A DNA stretch of 64,000 bases from Sediminicola arcticus (GTDB taxonomy: Bacteria > Bacteroidota > Bacteroidia > Flavobacteriales > Flavobacteriaceae), in contig NZ_JBEXAE010000007.1 in assembly GCF_040566695.1 (NCBI RefSeq), positions 1 through 64,000 of the forward strand, read 5' to 3'. The notes beneath the pieces are model-generated. The model worked only from the letters and a program-made list of their open reading frames with translations. It ran no database searches and was not told the origin of the DNA. This document shows, in pieces, positions 1 through 8,099 of the stretch (position 1 is its first letter; each line of letters starts with the position of its first letter). The position numbers and the translations under genes were made by a program.

Positions 1-578
1 ACAGTTATTTAAAGAAACGAACGGCCACCAAGAACAAGATGCACGGCGAAGAGGTTCTAGGGTTACCTTCAAAGTTTGTGTACCGTTCTTTAAGACGTAA
101 CCGTAAGCATCTGGACAAAGAGGTAAATAGTATTGAAGAGAAGCTACTTTCTTTGGTAAAACAAGAGCAACAACATCAGTTGACCTTACTTACCAGCATC
201 CCCGGTATTGGAATCAGGACGGCTCTTTTTTTGATTGTCTGTACAGATGGTTTCAAGAAATTCGAGAGTGCATCCCAACTATGCAGCTATGTTGGTATAA
301 CACCAACAATACGTGAATCGGGCAGTAGTGTCAGGGTGCGTAGCAGGATCAATAAGGTAGGAAACAAAAAGCTGAGGAATCTATTGTTCCAGTGTTCGTT
401 CAATGCCTGTAAACATAACAATGCTTGTAAAGGGGTATATGAGCGAATCGTGAACAAAGGGAAAAGCAAGAAATTGGCATTGATAGCAGTAGCCAACAAA
501 CTACTTAACCAGTCTTTTGCTGTTGCAAAACCTGGTAGACCATATGATGACACTTATGTTTCAATATTGCCTAGATAA
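1..578 (+). CDS. IS110-family transposase, 3' part (5' end outside window)
   Basis: The reading frame is already open at the first base, so the gene enters from the left and only its last ~190 residues are visible. The protein carries the C-terminal Transposase_20 domain of IS110-type recombinases: a helix-hairpin-helix-like LTSIPGIGIRTALFLI stretch, then SYVGITPTIRESGSS with the serine-rich motif that supplies the catalytic Ser in this family, then a basic KVGNKKLRNLL segment. IS110 elements use a DEDD/Ser recombinase guided by an element-encoded bridge RNA and lack long terminal inverted repeats, so the element ends cannot be placed here. It appears to sit inside, or to have truncated, an inter-gene repeat whose right half remains at 681-697. 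Confidence 0.88.
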   Translation, partial: SYLKKRTATKNKMHGEEVLGLPSKFVYRSLRRNRKHLDKEVNSIEEKLLSLVKQEQQHQLTLLTSIPGIGIRTALFLIVCTDGFKKFESASQLCSYVGITPTIRESGSSVRVRSRINKVGNKKLRNLLFQCSFNACKHNNACKGVYERIVNKGKSKKLALIAVANKLLNQSFAVAKPGRPYDDTYVSILPR

Positions 579-604
579 ATATGAAGATAGATCGAATAAA
601 AAAA

Positions 605-636
605 GCTCAAAGAATCAGATTTTAGCATCTTTGAGC
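605..636 (-). terminator. Intrinsic terminator hairpin
   Basis: Perfect 9-bp stem GCTCAAAGA / TCTTTGAGC (605-613 with 628-636). On the minus strand it is followed by the complement of the A-run 597-604, a T-tract. It would end transcription of the minus-strand gene that stops at 739. It could also belong to the right end of the IS110 element. Confidence 0.6.
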
Positions 637-680
637 CTAGAATAGTAAGGAAGAATTTACTTGTTTTTTACCTCAGTTCT

Positions 681-738
681 TTGTTGTGCTTTCGTTATTT
701 TTAGTTTCACCTTTAAGTGTATCTGGTATAAAACCATA
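681..738 (-). repeat. Half of an attC-like inter-gene repeat
   Basis: TTGTTGTGCTTTCGTTA at 681-697 is nearly the same as the segments that follow the DUF6090 genes at 2371-2385 and 19759-19775; read on the minus strand it is TAACGAAAGC(A/C)CAACA. Its core TTGTTGTG is matched in reverse complement (CACAACAA) on the other side of the adjacent gene at ~1482-1489. The left half of the repeat is absent, apparently replaced by the IS110 element. Confidence 0.45.
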
Positions 739-1449
739 CTATTTCCTCAAACTCCATATTTCATTGATTGGGTCTCCCTTGCTAGAGAAACCTGAGTGGT
801 GCCACTTACCATCAATCAGTTTATAATTAAATTTTAAGCTAAGCCCAACTTTGGAAAAGTCTCTTGAAAAGAATTCGATGTTCTCGGTGTATTCATCATT
901 CATTGTTGTATACGTCCCCCCACCTGTAGCCATAAATTGTTTTGTTTCTGTGTCGTAAGCTATCCATTGAAATCGAGTTCCAGATAAAATTTTCATCGTT
1001 TTTCTTGGTCTACTTGTCTCTCGTAATTGAGTTTTACCTTCACTTATTCTGCCAGACATTAACCAGGCTCCTTGTAATTCGCCTGGAGTACCATTATCAA
1101 TTTTTGTAAATTTCTGTCCACTCCCTACAATTTCCAACGTACTAGTATTGACTTTTACTTTAAAACTAACTTCAGTACCGACCCGTTCAGAATTATCCGT
1201 ATGAAATTCTACTTTTTCCGTCATAATATCTTCATCTAATTTCCATGTTCCACCATTGGAGTGTATAAATTCTCCAGTAGTTGCATTATATACGGTTAAC
1301 ACTTGATAGCCATAAGCAAAAATAACAACGCTTTTTAAATTGTCTCCATTTTCAGAGGTTGCAAACGTTTCCCAAGCACCAATAACACTTTGGGCTTTGC
1401 TTGTAAATGATAACAAAGTACAAACGATACATACAATCATTTTTTTCAT
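739..1449 (-). CDS. Secreted protein with two lipocalin-like (DUF4488-type) halves
   Basis: 236 aa. An N-terminal signal peptide (MKKMIVCIVCTLLSFTSKAQ) indicates export. The mature part has two similar halves, each opening with GAW (about residues 24 and 127) and containing a GG(T/G)TW/TY strand and a charged V/IEF segment, consistent with two small beta-barrels of the DUF4488/lipocalin-like kind in Bacteroidota. No catalytic motif is visible and the ligand is unknown. The stop is TAG at 739-741. If that stop were read through, the frame continues about 22 codons into the TAACGAAAGC repeat, so the native C-terminus could once have been longer. Single minus-strand gene in the cassette-like array; flanked by TTGTTGTG / CACAACAA inverted repeats. 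Confidence 0.75.
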   Translation of the reverse strand: MKKMIVCIVCTLLSFTSKAQSVIGAWETFATSENGDNLKSVVIFAYGYQVLTVYNATTGEFIHSNGGTWKLDEDIMTEKVEFHTDNSERVGTEVSFKVKVNTSTLEIVGSGQKFTKIDNGTPGELQGAWLMSGRISEGKTQLRETSRPRKTMKILSGTRFQWIAYDTETKQFMATGGGTYTTMNDEYTENIEFFSRDFSKVGLSLKFNYKLIDGKWHHSGFSSKGDPINEIWSLRK

Positions 1450-1490
1450 CCCTTTGGTATTTTATTAATTATAGACAACACAACAATAAT

Positions 1491-1738
1491 AATGACTAAC
1501 GGTTTGTGAATGAAACGCAGCGTGTAAAAAGATACTACATTTTTGGTTTATGACAGAGCTATCCCAAAGCTTAGGGCTTATACATTATCTTTTCATCTTT
1601 AAGCCCACCATCCCGATAATTATCGGGATGGTGGGCTTGGCTAAAAGCGCTAAACTTATGCCATTAATAAAACAGAAATTTCTGGCTTTCCTCAAAGCCT
1701 TCTTTATTTTTTATCAAAATACCTTTTTACATTAGCTT
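1491..1738 (-). repeat. attC-like inter-gene block with nested palindromes
   Basis: The outer arms pair imperfectly: GTAAAAAGATACTACATTTT near 1525 with AAAATACCTTTTTACAT near 1717-1733. Between them lies a perfect 38-bp palindrome (1601-1638). The nested-hairpin layout resembles the folded bottom strand of integron attC sites, but the sequence matches no other block here. No credible protein is encoded. Confidence 0.4.
1601..1638. repeat. Perfect 38-bp palindrome
   Basis: Every base from 1601 to 1638 pairs with its symmetric partner; the outer arm begins AAGCCCACCATCCCGATAA. Its inner core is a relative of the dispersed TCCCGATAGCTATCGGGA palindrome at 3183 and 21645. It lies centrally within an inter-gene block. 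Confidence 0.9.
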
Positions 1739-1775
1739 CTAATACATTATTTAGAGAATCTAAATAATGTATTAG
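1739..1775. terminator. 17-bp-arm hairpin overlapping a stop codon
   Basis: CTAATACATTATTTAGA (1739-1755) pairs perfectly with 1759-1775 across a GAA loop. The stop codon of the small minus-strand gene (1772-1774) is inside the stem. No long T-tract follows on the minus strand; on the plus strand TTCTTTT follows. It may be a terminator or part of the repeat block. Confidence 0.5.
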
Positions 1776-1957
1776 TTCTTTTGGTCATCTCCTGGTCTAG
1801 GGGACTTGAATACGTCTATTCCCTCTTTTCTATGCTCCACCACTTGTTCATTGATAAATTCACGGAACTCACTATTGCTCTGACCATCCTGTTTGGAGAA
1901 TTCAGCTACTGTCTTGGTTATTCCTCTTGACTTGGTATTCAAATATGTTGTACTCAT
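1772..1957 (-). CDS. Small hypothetical protein (61 aa)
   Basis: Hydrophilic 61-residue product starting MSTTYLNTKSRGITKTV, with an acidic/basic middle (FREFINEQVVEHRKEG) and a C-terminal PRPGDDQKN. There is no signal peptide or membrane segment. It is preceded by an A-rich leader, as is usual in this phylum, and closed by a strong hairpin that overlaps its stop codon. I do not recognise the family. Codon use and composition look protein-like rather than like a chance frame, and the position, strand and flanking repeats fit a minimal cassette. It could still be a spurious frame or the stub of a larger gene. Confidence 0.45.
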   Translation of the reverse strand: MSTTYLNTKSRGITKTVAEFSKQDGQSNSEFREFINEQVVEHRKEGIDVFKSPRPGDDQKN

Positions 1958-2042
1958 ATGTTATTTTTTTAATTGTTCATATAGAGAATACAGGTTTAAT
2001 ATTGAAAGGTTATTAATACTATCTTAAAACTCAGAGATTAAC

Positions 2043-2170
2043 TTAACCATTAGCATACTCGTTTAAGGCTTTTACTAGTAGATTCAATTCTTCAAAACTA
2101 GTAGAGATGGCAAATGAGACACGTATGACATTAATGCTGTTTTCATAAATACCTCTAAAGCGTAACTTCT
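2043..2170 (-). pseudogene. C-terminal remnant of a class V aminotransferase-like gene
   Basis: On the minus strand about 40 codons read KLRFRGIYENSINVIRVSFA then ISTSFEELNLLVKALNEYANG and a TAA stop at 2043-2045. The order (I)RVSFA-x-(S/N)T-x(F)-EE(L/I)-x-LV-x-AL is the usual C-terminus of PLP-dependent class V aminotransferases / cysteine desulfurase-like proteins. An in-frame stop lies just upstream and nothing further upstream resembles the rest of the enzyme, so this is a truncated gene end left between two repeat blocks. Confidence 0.6.
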
Positions 2171-2204
2171 TTTTTTAAGTATTTAAAGCCTTTATTCAGA
2201 ATCC

Positions 2205-2382
2205 GTCAACGTTACAGCAGCCTTGACTATAATTTTGTTGTGCCGACATTTGCACGGCACTGGGACAAGCTCGTGCGCTGTTAGAATAGACTTTATCACC
2301 TATGAATTCTTGCCGTTTAGTGGTTTTTATTTTAGTTTTTCACATACTGCCACAAGAAATATTAGCCCTTTTTGTGCTTTCG
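2205..2382 (-). repeat. attC-like inter-gene block, family B
   Basis: Non-coding. It aligns by eye with 17455-17605: both contain a CTAT(A/G)AT..GTTGT..GACATTTGC start, a GCAC-rich middle and the stretch GTTTRGTGGTTTYTATTTT..TTTTTACATACTG.CACAA. The right end TTTTTGTGCTTTCGTTA abuts the stop of the adjacent DUF6090 pseudogene. Confidence 0.5.
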
Positions 2383-3167
2383 TTATTTTTTCAAGGTTCT
2401 TAATTCACTATCTATAGATTTATTTAAACCCTCAATTTTCTCAAACAATTGCTTGTAAAAGCTAACCTTAACTGAATTGATAAAGAGACTTTCCGCCAAT
2501 AAAATCTTGAATTCTTCATCTTTCTTTAATGTTTCCACATTTTTAATTTTGAAATTATATCTATCAAATTCTTGCTGCCAAGTATCAATTCCAGAACCTA
2601 ATTGGATTTTTGTTTTTTTAGGGATAACTGCGAAGTGCTTTCTAAAAAAGGTGAATTTATCATCATAGGTGTTAGAAAAAGCGTGATTATTTTCTAACTC
2701 TTTAAGTGCTGAAACATAAAAGTCATAGAAACGTGTGATTTCTTTAAAAGATTATTGTTTGTTATTAATCCGATATCATTGTTCTGTAGGTTGTTGAATG
2801 ATGCATTATGAAATAATGTAAGTAGGTCAATGCCTAATGCATCATTAAAGCTAATACTATCTGTAGGTTTAATACTTTCATCAAGTAAAAAATCAAGTAA
2901 ATGTTGTTCGTTAGTAATTACGACTTTAATATATTGCAAATTCAGCGCACAATCCACTTTGTCAGCTAAAATGTCCTCTTTAATATTTTCAAGAATGGTT
3001 ATCTCAAATTGTTGCTTTTTGTGATTTTCACTATTATTATTTATTTGCAACGCTATCAAAATTCCAATTACCACAAGAATTATTTCGCCAATTGCATAAA
3101 TCAAATATTTACTGAATTTATTTTCAGTCAGTAAATTTTGTCTAATTTTTCTAAAAAATTTTATCAT
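2383..3167 (-). pseudogene. DUF6090 family protein, one-base frameshift
   Basis: The 5' part encodes the standard DUF6090 N-terminus: MIKFFRKIRQ, a short linker (LLTENKFSKYLIYAIGEI) and one membrane helix (ILVVIGILIALQINN), then a helical soluble region. The frame shifts at the A-run 2746-2749 (minus-strand TTTT). Restoring one T lets ITNNNL continue into FKEITRFYDFYVSALKELEN and on to a TAA at 2383-2385, giving a 261-aa protein, a usual length for the family. As it stands the product stops after 157 aa. The function of DUF6090 is unknown; the sequence predicts an inner-membrane-anchored protein. Two further copies lie at 19775 and 21714. Confidence 0.85.
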
Positions 3168-3182
3168 TTGGTTATTGTTTGG

Positions 3183-3200
3183 TCCCGATAGCTATCGGGA
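3183..3200. repeat. Dispersed palindrome TCCCGATAGCTATCGGGA
   Basis: Perfect 18-bp palindrome 16 bp upstream of a DUF6090 start. The same word is at 21645-21662, and degenerate copies lie at 22521-22537 and ~20540-20557, the last two also just upstream of DUF6090 starts. Confidence 0.85.
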
Positions 3201-3204
3201 TGAA

Positions 3205-3375
3205 GCATAACAGTTAGATTTAGAATCCGTGGTTAAGACTCGGCGTTAATTAAATAGGGCTGGGGTTGGTGCCGGATTAAATGTACGAAAACTTGTGAAT
3301 TGCACTAAATATGCTAAAAAATGAATTTTAGTCTTTTTTAAAAGACGTTTTTTATTTAGTGGTTTGTTAGTTTTA
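3205..3375 (-). repeat. attC-like inter-gene block, family C
   Basis: Non-coding. It shares an ordered set of words with 16660-16790 and 23845-23980: AATCCGT, TTAATTAAAT/TTAATCAAAT, GGCT/GCTGGG, TGCCGGATTAAA.GTAC.AAA and TG.ATTG.A.TAAATA.GCTAAA.AATGAATT. The left boundary GAAGCATAACAG is a partial inverse of the TTTTTGTGCTTTC at the far side of the DUF6090 pseudogene. Confidence 0.5.
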
Positions 3376-3403
3376 TAGTTTGGTTTATACCAATAGCGTG
3401 TTT

Positions 3404-4081
3404 ATGAAGAATAAAGAAAATAGAACTGAAAGAATAAAGAATCCTTGGCCAACTAAAGATACTATGGAACAGGTATATGAAATGAAGCTTTGGGGTAGGG
3501 GCAAAACAGACTTTTATTCAGGTTCAGGATCGCATAATCCTGAGATTGTAAATCCATATATAAGTGTATTAACATCATTTTTAACATCCTTTAAAATACC
3601 TCTTACGGTATGTGATTTAGGTTGTGGTGATTTTAATGTAGGAAAAGAATTGGTAGAGTATACCAAGAAGTATGTTGCGGGAGATATAGTAAAAGGCCTT
3701 ATAGAGAATAATAAAAAAAAATTTAAAGAAGATAATTTGGAATTCCTTTGTTTGGACATCGCAGTAGATGATTTGCCATCCGGAGATTGCGCTTTACTAA
3801 GACAAGTATTACAACATTTATCGAATGCCGAAGTGCAGCGTATATTGAGTAAGGTAACTGATTATAAATATGTTATTTTAACAGAACATATACCTGAAGG
3901 AGATTTTATCCCCAATAAAGATATTATTTCAGGACAAGGAATTAGACTAAAAAAGCTAAGTGGTTTAAACGTATTAGCCCCACCATTTAATTTTAAAGTA
4001 AAAGAAGAAAAAAAATTATTGACTGTTCGTTTGATTGATTGCAAAGGGGTTATTGTAACTACTTGTTATAAAATGTTTTGA
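3404..4081 (+). CDS. Class I SAM-dependent methyltransferase
   Basis: 225 aa from the ATG at 3404; the frame is open from a TTG at 3380, but the ATG gives the more natural start. Glycine-rich motif I is VCDLGCGDFNVG (about residues 68-79), followed by an acidic motif II region and a motif IV-like CALLRQVLQHLS, the layout of a Rossmann-fold methyltransferase. The substrate cannot be told. It contains no signal peptide or membrane helix. It is one of the few plus-strand genes in the left 26 kb, facing its minus-strand neighbours, so it was either inserted in inverted orientation or is an independent acquisition. Confidence 0.75.
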   Translation: MKNKENRTERIKNPWPTKDTMEQVYEMKLWGRGKTDFYSGSGSHNPEIVNPYISVLTSFLTSFKIPLTVCDLGCGDFNVGKELVEYTKKYVAGDIVKGLIENNKKKFKEDNLEFLCLDIAVDDLPSGDCALLRQVLQHLSNAEVQRILSKVTDYKYVILTEHIPEGDFIPNKDIISGQGIRLKKLSGLNVLAPPFNFKVKEEKKLLTVRLIDCKGVIVTTCYKMF

Positions 4082-4280
4082 TGCGTTGGCTGCATTCAAA
4101 TCGTGCTAGAGAATCATGTCTGACTAATGCGCGAAAAACCCAATTATCTTGTCTGAAATCTGTGTTTGAGAGCTTTTCAAATCTATTGAAAGTTGGGAGG
4201 TCTTAATTTTAAAAGGTATAAGAAACTCATAAAACAAAATTTCGCCAAGATGTGCATTTGCTTTTTTCTAAAAAAGTCTA

Positions 4281-4325
4281 AAACTGAATGCCCTTTACGG
4301 AAAAATCATAAAGGGCATTCAGTTT
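4281..4325 (-). terminator. Strong intrinsic terminator
   Basis: 17-bp perfect stem: AAACTGAATGCCCTTTA (4281-4297) pairs with 4309-4325, loop of 11 nt. On the minus strand it is followed shortly by CTTTTTT-type sequence. It lies 30 bp past the stop of the minus-strand lipoprotein gene and also faces the converging methyltransferase gene. The interval 4082-4280 holds no other recognisable feature. Confidence 0.8.
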
Positions 4326-4355
4326 GGAACAAAGAAGAGTATGACTAATTAAAAT

Positions 4356-4910
4356 CTATTGTACTGTTACGTTAAAGGTTGCTGCAATATCTGTTTCTCC
4401 ACCTGCATCTCCCAAACCAGTATTTGGTTTAGAAGGTTCGTGGCGAAGTGTAATCGTTAATGTGCCTGAGCTCACCGTACCCGCAGTAAGCGTTAATTCT
4501 GTCCCCAAGTTATTCCCATCGGTATCAAAGTTGCTATAGGCCGTTATAACGTCTAGTCCGCCACCAATCGTATAGAAAAATTGGTGGTCCAAACTTTCTT
4601 CTTCTACTTCTTCGGTAATATTTTCTGATGGATTCACAGTTTCGTTAAGCAGTACAATAGTACCGTTATAGGTAACACCTGCTGTCAATGCGCCCGAAAC
4701 TGTTACAACAGGTGAGTTCGGACCATCTCCATCTAAATCACGAGTCTGTAAGGTAATGGGTGTTGTGCCTCCATTGGGCACAAGGGTTAACGTTAAAGTG
4801 GTAATCACTTCTTCTTCGTTTACCGGCTCTGGGGTATCATTGTCATTTGAACACGATACAAATAGTAATGTTCCAAAAATTGCAGTTGCTAAAAATTTTA
4901 CTTTTTTCAT
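4356..4910 (-). CDS. Lipoprotein encoded with a TonB-dependent metal receptor
   Basis: 184 aa. Lipobox LLFVSCSND (Cys 20) predicts a lipoprotein. The mature part is threonine-rich and beta-like, with segments TLTLTLVPNGGTTPITLQTRDLDGDGP and HQFFYTIGGGLD; it ends ITLRHEPSKPNTGLGDAGGE.DI.ATFNVTVQ. Proteins of this type in Flavobacteriia are regularly encoded just after a TonB receptor for metal uptake and probably act as its surface partner; that role is inferred from context. Its start lies 17 bp past the receptor stop, so the two are one operon. It is followed by a strong terminator. Confidence 0.75.
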   Translation of the reverse strand: MKKVKFLATAIFGTLLFVSCSNDNDTPEPVNEEEVITTLTLTLVPNGGTTPITLQTRDLDGDGPNSPVVTVSGALTAGVTYNGTIVLLNETVNPSENITEEVEEESLDHQFFYTIGGGLDVITAYSNFDTDGNNLGTELTLTAGTVSSGTLTITLRHEPSKPNTGLGDAGGETDIAATFNVTVQ

Positions 4911-4926
4911 TTGTTTTTTTTTAAAA

Positions 4927-7326
4927 TTAATAATTGAGTTTGAGATTTAATGAAAAGTTTCTACCTAAGTCGTCTGCATAATAGCGCAGACGGTTTAGGT
5001 AATTTCGGTAGGAAGTGTTTAATAAATTGGTGATTCCAAAACCTACAGTGACTGTTGATTTTTGTGAGGCTTTGAAATCAATGCTCGAATTAAAGCTGAG
5101 TAAATGGTATGCATCAGGCGGTGTACTCACGTCAACAATTTCTGTTGTTTCGGTCTCTGGGATAAACACTTCAAAATTATTGTTGGGAAATTCATTTTGG
5201 CGAAATACATATTCGCTCTGCAATGCCAACCTTAGGTTTTTGAATTCCGGATTTTGATATACAATTTCATTCTTTGTATTTACGGGTGGCATACTTATCA
5301 AAGGTTTTTCCCGTGAACGATCGTAACCTTTTACGAGTGAAAACTGATGATTAAAACGGAGATTTTTCGCAAAGGTGTACGAAGCATCAAAATCTACTCC
5401 TAACAATTGTGCATCGGACTGTCTGTATTCCCAAACTTGAAAACTGCCCCGAACCGTTTGTTGGATTTCTGTAGGTTCAATAATTATAAAGTCCTTAATA
5501 GTGTTTATGAAAGGACTTATTGAAAAGCTGAAATTTTTATTTTCTCGCTGAAAAGTTAGTGATATTTTATGTCCAACCTCTGAATTGAAACGTAGATCGC
5601 CCAGTTCTATACGGGAAGCAGAATGGTGCAAGCCTTCGCTAAAAAGTTCGGAAGGATTGGGCGCACGGGATGCCAATGAATAATTGAAAAATAAGGTATA
5701 CTCCTCGCCAAAAGAATATGTGGCTCCTAAAGTTGCGGAAGCGTTATAAAAATTCAGTTGTGGATTGGTCAAAATCTGATTGTCCAATGCTTCCACTACA
5801 ATTTCAGGGAAGAGCCCATCATAATTGCGGGATTCCCAAAACGAGGTGCGATAGAATTTAAAAACGTTCATATAGGTATAATCAAATCTCCCACCTGCTT
5901 CCACAAGCAGTTTGTCATTCAATCGGTAATCCGCTATGACATAAATTCCCAAATCGTATTTGTCATAATCAGGTATCAGCCTACGCACACCAGTATTTGG
6001 GTTTGCAAAGTTATTTTGATATCGTACCATTAAACCAGTCTTTAGGCTTATTGCATCACTCAAATAGGAATCCAAATCCAACATCAGCGTATGCGTGTCC
6101 AGTTTCAAATCCAACGAGGCATTATCCTTATCTGCACCGCGCCTGATATCGAATTCCAAGCGGTTGTTACGCTGAAAGTCATATTGCAGGCTCAATTTCC
6201 CAAAGTCATCAAATCTTTTGAAGCCTTTTATTCGGCTTAAATGGTGCGTTACATCTTGTTTTGGGGAGTTGATTTGATATGTAAAATCATTAATGATTAG
6301 TGGTCTGTCGCTATTTATTGCCCTAATTTGGTCTTGTGCACCGCCCAAATGAGATGCTCTTAAAATGCCGATTTCATTTTTAAAGAGTGAATAATAGGCC
6401 TCGATGCCATAATTGACCCGATTAAGTCCAACGTGCAAAGAAGCGTTGCGTTCAAAAATCCCTGTATTGCTTAATATATAATCTGGTGCTTCAAAATCGC
6501 CAAAACGTTTTACTGTTCCTTGTACGTTTGCATACCAGCCACTTTGATAGCTTTTGGTAAATTGGGAAGTCAGGGAAGTACCTCGACCATTGCTTGTTCC
6601 TGTGAATAAGGTTTTTCCGTAAAGGCTATCTTTAACGGGAACTTTTAAAGCTTCGGCTACAATGACCCCGCCCATAGCATCACCACTGTATTGCAATGCG
6701 CCTGCGCCTTTTATCAAGGTAAGGTTGCCTGCGGAATTGATATCAATATTTGGGGCGTGTTCTGCTCCCCATTCTTGGTCTTCCATCCGAACGCCATTAT
6801 TTATAATAACCACACGACTACTATGAAGGCCATTAATCAAAGGTTTTACAACGGTATTTCCCGTATTGAGGGAAGAAACTCCGCTCAAACTTTTAAGGGC
6901 ATCACCGATCGTACCGCTACTAAAACGTTCCAATTCTTCCTTTGAGATAGTGTTTTCAAGAATTGTTTTGGACTTGTTGCTGTAGGCTTTTGCGGTGATA
7001 GTAATTTCGTTAAGTTCTTCCAAATGGTGTTCCAGCTTAAAAGTCTTGGTGGTGTTACCTGATATTTTAATCGTGAAACCTTTGGTTAAGCAGAATGGGT
7101 GTGACACCTGTAAGGAATAAGTGTCATTACAAAGGTTTGAAATGGTAAACTTTCCATCGAGGTCTGTCTGCACAGCTTGTTCAGAACCTGCAACAATAAG
7201 TGTTGCACCTGCAAGTAAAGACCCATCGTGAAGGTCCATTACCGTGCCGAATAGTGTGTTGTTACAATTTTGTGATATAGAGGGAACACTGCTTAATAGC
7301 AGCACCAATAACATATACCTGCGCAT
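4927..7326 (-). CDS. TonB-dependent receptor, ZnuD/metal-type
   Basis: 799 aa outer-membrane receptor. Order: signal peptide (1-18, ending SISQ); carboxypeptidase-like beta-sandwich (about 25-100, GTVMDLHDGSLLAGATLIVAG); plug (about 110-225, with KPLINGLHSSRVVIINNGVRM and GAGALQYSGDAMGGVI); then a ~570-residue beta-barrel ending in the aromatic LNLKLNY. The plug and the SRIELGDLRFNSEVGHK segment resemble the ZnuD-like zinc receptors, and the receptor is preceded by a His/Cys-rich small protein, so zinc or another transition metal is the likeliest cargo. Specificity is inference. The middle gene of a three-gene minus-strand operon. Confidence 0.85.
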   Translation of the reverse strand: MRRYMLLVLLLSSVPSISQNCNNTLFGTVMDLHDGSLLAGATLIVAGSEQAVQTDLDGKFTISNLCNDTYSLQVSHPFCLTKGFTIKISGNTTKTFKLEHHLEELNEITITAKAYSNKSKTILENTISKEELERFSSGTIGDALKSLSGVSSLNTGNTVVKPLINGLHSSRVVIINNGVRMEDQEWGAEHAPNIDINSAGNLTLIKGAGALQYSGDAMGGVIVAEALKVPVKDSLYGKTLFTGTSNGRGTSLTSQFTKSYQSGWYANVQGTVKRFGDFEAPDYILSNTGIFERNASLHVGLNRVNYGIEAYYSLFKNEIGILRASHLGGAQDQIRAINSDRPLIINDFTYQINSPKQDVTHHLSRIKGFKRFDDFGKLSLQYDFQRNNRLEFDIRRGADKDNASLDLKLDTHTLMLDLDSYLSDAISLKTGLMVRYQNNFANPNTGVRRLIPDYDKYDLGIYVIADYRLNDKLLVEAGGRFDYTYMNVFKFYRTSFWESRNYDGLFPEIVVEALDNQILTNPQLNFYNASATLGATYSFGEEYTLFFNYSLASRAPNPSELFSEGLHHSASRIELGDLRFNSEVGHKISLTFQRENKNFSFSISPFINTIKDFIIIEPTEIQQTVRGSFQVWEYRQSDAQLLGVDFDASYTFAKNLRFNHQFSLVKGYDRSREKPLISMPPVNTKNEIVYQNPEFKNLRLALQSEYVFRQNEFPNNNFEVFIPETETTEIVDVSTPPDAYHLLSFNSSIDFKASQKSTVTVGFGITNLLNTSYRNYLNRLRYYADDLGRNFSLNLKLNY

Positions 7327-7368
7327 ATAAATTCTTAATTAACATAATAATAAATATCTTTTTGTTTA

Positions 7369-7698
7369 TTAAGAAAAAATAGGGGGGGCGCGTAGCTGTG
7401 TATTGGTTATTTTAAAGGAATGATATTGTAAGTAAGCAAAGTTTGCTTCAATATTTACAGGAATTTTTGGTTGTACTAAATTAGGGAGTTCGGCTATATC
7501 GTAAATAAAAGATGCCAAATGAAAACTACAAATCTCACACTTCACAACGGATTTATGTAGGTGTGTAGTCTGTTCTGTGCAAGCAATGTATTCGTGCCCT
7601 TCAGACATATGAATAAACTGAATGGCAGAAGGCAACATTAAAGCTACAAAGAGCAATAATGCGGCTATATTTTTGCCAATCTGTTTTTTATAATCCAT
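7369..7698 (-). CDS. Small His/Cys-rich exported protein (DUF2946-like)
   Basis: 109 aa from the ATG at 7698; the frame is open from a GTG at 7711-7713, but ATG is preferred. One hydrophobic helix near the N-terminus (IAALLLFVALMLPSAIQFI) acts as signal or anchor. It is followed by a metal-ligand cluster HMSEGHEYIACTEQTTHLH then KCEICSFH, and a C-terminal strand region. Such proteins commonly precede metal TonB receptors in Bacteroidota and may capture or sense the metal. First gene of the operon running to 4356; the gap to the receptor is 42 bp. Confidence 0.65.
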   Translation of the reverse strand: MDYKKQIGKNIAALLLFVALMLPSAIQFIHMSEGHEYIACTEQTTHLHKSVVKCEICSFHLASFIYDIAELPNLVQPKIPVNIEANFAYLQYHSFKITNTQLRAPPIFS

Positions 7699-7839
7699 TG
7701 TTTTCTGTGACACGTAAAACGCTAAAATAAAGAATTATTCTTGGATAAGAGTAAAAATATTTCAGGAATAAATGTGCTGTTTGCGTGGTGGCGTTTTTCA
7801 GCGTGGGTTTTTAATGGTGGCTAGGAATTTTTTTAAGCT

Positions 7840-8075
7840 TGTGGCTTACGGTTCAACTATGAGTAATGCAGAAGCGAGGGAATGTTTTTGTTTCCGTATT
7901 GGCGCTTAGCCATAGCTTTTTATTTGTTTTTTAGTTTTTTTGTTGCAAGAGCATTCCCGACACTTCGGGACTAAAGATTTGGCGCACTTTGTTAATAGTT
8001 TTTAACTTTGGATTAAGAACTAAAACCCGTATTAATTTTAGTCATTGTGAGCGGCTTTGTTTTATTTTGGGCATT
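7840..8075 (-). repeat. attC-like inter-gene block, family A
   Basis: Left arm CTATGAGTAATGC (7857-7869) pairs imperfectly with GTATTAATTTTAGT (8029-8042). The middle contains TTTTTGTTTCCG and the stretch CACTTCGGGACTAAAGATTT, both recurring in family A blocks at 13075-13110 and 19600-19700. The rest of 7699-8099 shows no gene. Confidence 0.5.
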
Positions 8076-8099
8076 ATCATTTCAATCCTTTTTAAGTAG

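Noticed and set aside
1550..1735. 61-codon plus-strand frame
   Set aside because: It runs through the 38-bp palindrome and a repeat block; no protein character. Treated as chance.
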